A stretch of DNA of 48,564 nt from Nitrospirota bacterium (GTDB lineage: Bacteria; Nitrospirota; Thermodesulfovibrionia; Thermodesulfovibrionales; Dissulfurispiraceae): positions 1-48,564 of the forward strand of contig WSNO01000021.1 in the NCBI GenBank assembly GCA_009773415.1. Direction: 5' to 3'. The notes under the pieces were generated by a model. The model had not been told where the DNA came from. It saw nothing but the letters and a program-made list of their open reading frames with translations, and did no database searches. Positions 46,263 through 48,564 of this stretch are shown here, one piece after another (position 1 is the first letter of the stretch; each line of letters begins with the position of its first letter). Both the position numbers and the translations under genes were made by a program.

Positions 46263-46806
46263 GCTATTTCAGAAGGTTCATCGCAAAAGATCTGCCTTCC
46301 GGCAGAAGCGAAATCGACACTGCTGCGGAAAATTATTTCTGCTACTGCGAGAAAGGCACGGGCACTGAAGCTCGATCAACACAGGTCGCCGGCAAATGCT
46401 GCGGTAACGATGACAACACCCCCGGTCATCAGAATAATGTTCCGCGCCACGCATGATAGTCAAGAAATCCCTGTAAAAGATTCCAGCCAGTGAGCCGGCT
46501 ATTACAATTGTTAGAATACATCGGACCCAATCCGCCTACGCTGTTGCACCGACGTTATCACTTCCACCGGATTCATCGTCTTCCTCCCCTTTGGTTGCAC
46601 AAGTCATTGTACAACTACTTGTGCAGCTTATTTAGGTTAGAATCCTGTCCGGTTCAATTGGGGGCTGTTTCAGTTAATTCAGAAGCAACTGGGGACAATA
46701 AATCGCGCTCATGCAGATATGCTCTTCGCATGACGGCCGTATTCATGCCAAAAACCCACGCGCAGCTGGTTGTATTGCTGGCATTTCATTCATTATGATA
46801 GATAAT
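46263..46806. other. Non-coding gap between hrpB and lipocalin, with decayed frames and a repeat array
   Basis: This 544-nt stretch has no intact gene I can support. On the minus strand, between about 46350 and 46590, two short frames encode hydrophobic segments in different phases (CILTIVIAGSLAGIFYRDF and IILMTGGVVIVTAAFAGD), which look like remains of one small membrane protein. A 12-bp-periodic TTGNACAA array lies at 46595-46626. A plausible promoter for the lipocalin gene lies at its right end (TATGAT at 46794). Confidence 0.45.
46595..46626 (+). repeat. Three 8-bp TTGNACAA-type motifs with 12-bp period
   Basis: TTGCACAA (46595-46602), TTGTACAA (46607-46614) and TTGTGCAG (46619-46626) follow each other every 12 bp; the outer two also form an inverted pair (GCACAAGT with ACTTGTGC). 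This looks like an operator array for a dimeric regulator. The word TTGCACAA also occurs twice in the ZraP-type enhancer at 17647 and 17668. Confidence 0.5.
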
Positions 46807-47352
46807 ATGAATATAATAGTTTCCGTCTTCGCACTCCTTCTCCTCATGGTATTGACGGCATGCACTCCGCCTCAGAAAAATATCGGCGTCCCGCCTCTTC
46901 AGGTTGTGTCGGCTGTCGATCTTCAGCGCTACGCCGGCACATGGTATGAGATCGCGCATTACCCGAACAGTTTTCAGAGAGGATGCGTTGCCACAACTGC
47001 AAACTATGCTGCACTGTTAACGGGTAAAATTCGCGTGGTGAACACCTGCAGAAAAGAACGCCTTGACGGAGACATAATATCCGCAGAAGGAAAAGCTTGG
47101 GTTGTTGACCCAAAGACCAATGCCAAGTTGAAGGTTTCTTTTTTCTGGCCCTTCTCCGGCGACTACTGGATTATCGAACTTGGCGAAAACTATGACTACG
47201 CTGTCGTCGGGCATCCCGACAGGAAATACCTCTGGATTCTCAGCCGCACTCCTTTTATGGATAGTGCCCGCTATGCCGACATTCTATCGCGTCTTCAAAA
47301 AACACATTCGTACGATACCCGCAAACTCGTCAGAACTCTCCAGCCCGATTAG
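46807..47352 (+). CDS. blc: Lipocalin lipoprotein (Blc-like)
   Basis: A 181-residue protein. The signal peptide ends in the lipobox LLMVLTAC, so Cys19 should be lipidated and, because the next residues are Thr and Pro, sorted to the outer membrane. The lipocalin signature GTWYEIAHYPNSFQRGC opens the barrel, and the Blc-type motifs YWIIELGENYDYAVVGHPDRKYLWILSR-type segment and CRKERLDG follow. Blc binds lysophospholipids and helps membrane maintenance. There is no Shine-Dalgarno before the ATG at 46807 and a TATGAT box lies 8 nt upstream, so the transcript may be leaderless; an ATG at 46795 is an alternative. Confidence 0.88.
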   Translation: MNIIVSVFALLLLMVLTACTPPQKNIGVPPLQVVSAVDLQRYAGTWYEIAHYPNSFQRGCVATTANYAALLTGKIRVVNTCRKERLDGDIISAEGKAWVVDPKTNAKLKVSFFWPFSGDYWIIELGENYDYAVVGHPDRKYLWILSRTPFMDSARYADILSRLQKTHSYDTRKLVRTLQPD

Positions 47353-47561
47353 GAATTCTAACCCGACAACAGTTAACAAGTTAACAGCGTATCGGCCGGA
47401 CGTCTGAACTGTCTGCAGCGCTGCTCCACGCGACGATTGTTATCTGAAAAGATCTCCGTTCAGAACGCAGTCAAAAGATGACGATGCTGCTATGTGCTTG
47501 ATTGCGCAATCCATACCTTGAGATGCCACAACATTGCAAGGATACTGACGGGAGCATCGCA

Positions 47562-47849
47562 TTACCCTCTCTTTTCAAATCCGATATTGAACATTGACTC
47601 AAGGTCATGGCGAGAATAGACACGGAATGCAATCAGTGTCTCTGACTTCAGTATTCCATCCACCTTGAGCAGTCTTGCCGTGACGATATCTGCCAATTGC
47701 TCGTTATCACGTGCCCGGATAATCGCCACGAGATCATACCCGCCGGCTACTGAATAGACTTCACTAATCCCGTCAAGCCCGACAAGTTGCTCTGCGATTG
47801 CATTAACCCTGTCACGTTGCACAGTAAGAAGAACCATCGCGGTTACCAT
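47562..47849 (-). CDS. Stand-alone Lrp/AsnC ligand-binding (RAM) domain protein
   Basis: A 95-residue protein made of a single RAM/ACT-like domain (beta-alpha-beta fold; GISEVYSVAGGYDLVAIIRA and DGILKSETLIAFRVYS). It lacks the DNA-binding helix-turn-helix of Lrp. Such SraA-type proteins bind amino acids and may join full-length Lrp family members into mixed oligomers. AAGGAGG precedes the ATG. No HTH partner is nearby. Confidence 0.87.
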   Translation of the reverse strand: MVTAMVLLTVQRDRVNAIAEQLVGLDGISEVYSVAGGYDLVAIIRARDNEQLADIVTARLLKVDGILKSETLIAFRVYSRHDLESMFNIGFEKRG

Positions 47850-48106
47850 TTTTCTTCCTCCTTATTATTGTGCGCAAACGCGCGCCTTTATTGAAGATAC
47901 CGGAGCAGAACCGCTCACGCCCAGATGAATACTAATGATCGCCGCTGAGTCATATTCCAAAAATATCGACAAAAACACTGCGAGAAAAAGAGAACTGCTC
48001 TTGCGCTTCGAAATATTTGCTCTCCGGAACGATGATGCTACTATCTTTGATACCTTATCGCTCTTTCGCCGTTTTTGCAAGTATTATAAAAATGTCCTCA
48101 GAAAAT

Positions 48107-48138
48107 CAAAAAGCCCAGTCGCATGACTGGGCTTTTTG
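48107..48138 (-). terminator. Terminator of the rRNA operon
   Basis: CAAAAAGCCCAGTC (48107-48120) pairs with GACTGGGCTTTTTG (48125-48138) around GCAT, a 14-bp stem with a T-run on both strands. It lies just after the last 5S copy in the minus-strand direction. Confidence 0.85.
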
Positions 48139-48145
48139 AAATTAA

Positions 48146-48241
48146 TCCGGCGGCTACCTACTTTCCCAGACCCTCGCGGGTAGAGTATCATCGGCCTTGG
48201 AGGAGGGAACGGGTGTTGCCCCTCCGGTATAACCACCGGAA
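48146..48241 (-). pseudogene. Truncated 5S rRNA copy with a 21-nt internal deletion
   Basis: This copy is identical to the neighbouring intact 5S rRNA along both flanks but lacks 21 nt, which in the RNA is the loop C/helix III segment beginning ATCTCGAACACGG. This region is among the most conserved of 5S rRNA, so the copy is very unlikely to be assembled into ribosomes. It is the last rRNA gene before the terminator. An assembly error cannot be excluded. Confidence 0.75.
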
Positions 48242-48279
48242 ACCTGAAATCTATGAAAATTCCGTATCTTGAAAATTAA

Positions 48280-48396
48280 TCCGGCGGCTACCTACTTTCC
48301 CAGACCCTCGCGGGTAGAGTATCATCGGCCTTGGAGGACTTTACTTCCGTGTTCGAGATGGGAACGGGTGTTGCCCCTCCGGTATAACCACCGGAA
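48280..48396 (-). rRNA. rrf: 5S ribosomal RNA
   Basis: The minus strand holds the full 5S sequence: the helix I pair (CCGGTGG with CCGCCGG), the conserved loop C block CCCATCTCGAACACGGAAG, and the GGTCTGGGAAAGTAGGT 3' part. It lies between the 23S gene and the truncated copy. Ends are estimated from helix I. Confidence 0.93.
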
Positions 48397-48496
48397 ACTA
48401 TAATTCAGCGTGAATATTTATATTATCACAAAGAGCATTTTAATGCAATAACTTAAATTTCATTGACAATATAGGGGGAGAGAGGGGAGGAAGAAG

Positions 48497-48564
48497 AGGT
48501 CAAGACGCACGGGCTATTAGTACTGGTAAGCTGAATGGATTACTCCACTTACACCTCCAGCCTA
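48497..48564 (-). rRNA. rrl: 23S ribosomal RNA, 3' end (partial)
   Basis: The minus strand matches the universal 3' end of 23S rRNA (TACCAGTACTAATAGCCCGT then GCGTCTTGACC). The rest lies beyond the window. The exact 3' end is estimated. The spacer to 5S is about 100 nt and AT-rich. Confidence 0.88.

Noticed and set aside
46630-46670. tRNA T-loop-like sequence (GGTTCAATTGG)
   Set aside because: No matching acceptor or anticodon stem around it.
47372-47385. Direct repeat GTTAAC-N2-GTTAAC after the lipocalin gene
   Set aside because: Short, AT-rich and without a T-run or conserved context; too weak to call a site.

Overview
The window is a 48.6 kb piece of a Gram-negative chromosome of moderate GC content. 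It carries outer-membrane barrels (a FadL-type porin, a phenol-MetA-type channel, another barrel), lipoprotein and Sec signals, a sigma-54 activator with a -24/-12 promoter, and the 3' end of an rRNA operon at the right edge. A TunR-type tungstate/molybdate regulator (a dead tyrosine-recombinase fold plus two TOBE domains), a HoxU-like four-cluster iron-sulfur protein and a HemN-like radical SAM enzyme suggest an anaerobe related to sulfate reducers, in Desulfobacterota or Nitrospirota. The lineage is inference; no phylogenetic marker gene is complete here.

Layout. 0.35-7.7 kb: a SERCA-type P-type ATPase, then a chemoreceptor and a Cache/HAMP/PAS hybrid histidine kinase. 7.8-11.1 kb: a guanine-deaminase-like enzyme, then a histidine kinase/sigma-54 response regulator pair of ZraSR type. 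11.2-17.6 kb: the Fe-S protein on the minus strand, then a two-gene unit of a very large PPDK-like phosphotransferase without the C-terminal TIM barrel and a divergent GAPDH. 17.6-18.8 kb: a ZraP/Spy-like periplasmic protein and an OB-fold-like periplasmic protein behind a near-consensus sigma-54 promoter with two palindromes 21 bp apart upstream, a likely target of the kinase/regulator pair. 18.8-21.1 kb: TunR-type regulator divergent from a TauE/SafE permease. 21.3-30.5 kb: mixed housekeeping and membrane genes (radical SAM, SDR-DUF2867, three very small to small membrane proteins in one operon, metallopeptidase, cupin, outer-membrane barrel, GRAM protein, MsrA, EamA transporter, YkgJ, alpha/beta hydrolase, cold-shock protein).

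31-42.6 kb is a cyclic-di-GMP island: a large PilZ/acyltransferase-like protein, a GAF-HD-GYP phosphodiesterase, a methyltransferase, a FadL porin, a second HD-GYP protein, an HDOD protein and a degenerate-GGDEF/EAL protein. All the recognised catalytic domains degrade c-di-GMP, and the PilZ protein could read it. 42.7-47.9 kb holds an AEC permease, HrpB helicase, a lipocalin lipoprotein and a stand-alone Lrp/AsnC ligand domain. The window ends with a terminator, a 5S rRNA copy carrying a 21-nt internal deletion, an intact 5S rRNA and the 3' end of 23S rRNA, all on the minus strand.

The signals most worth following are the sigma-54/ZraSR-like circuit, the PGWW micro-membrane-protein operon, the PilZ-acyltransferase protein in the c-di-GMP island, the upstream ORF in the cold-shock leader, the poly-G tract at the start of an outer-membrane protein gene, and the defective tandem 5S copy.
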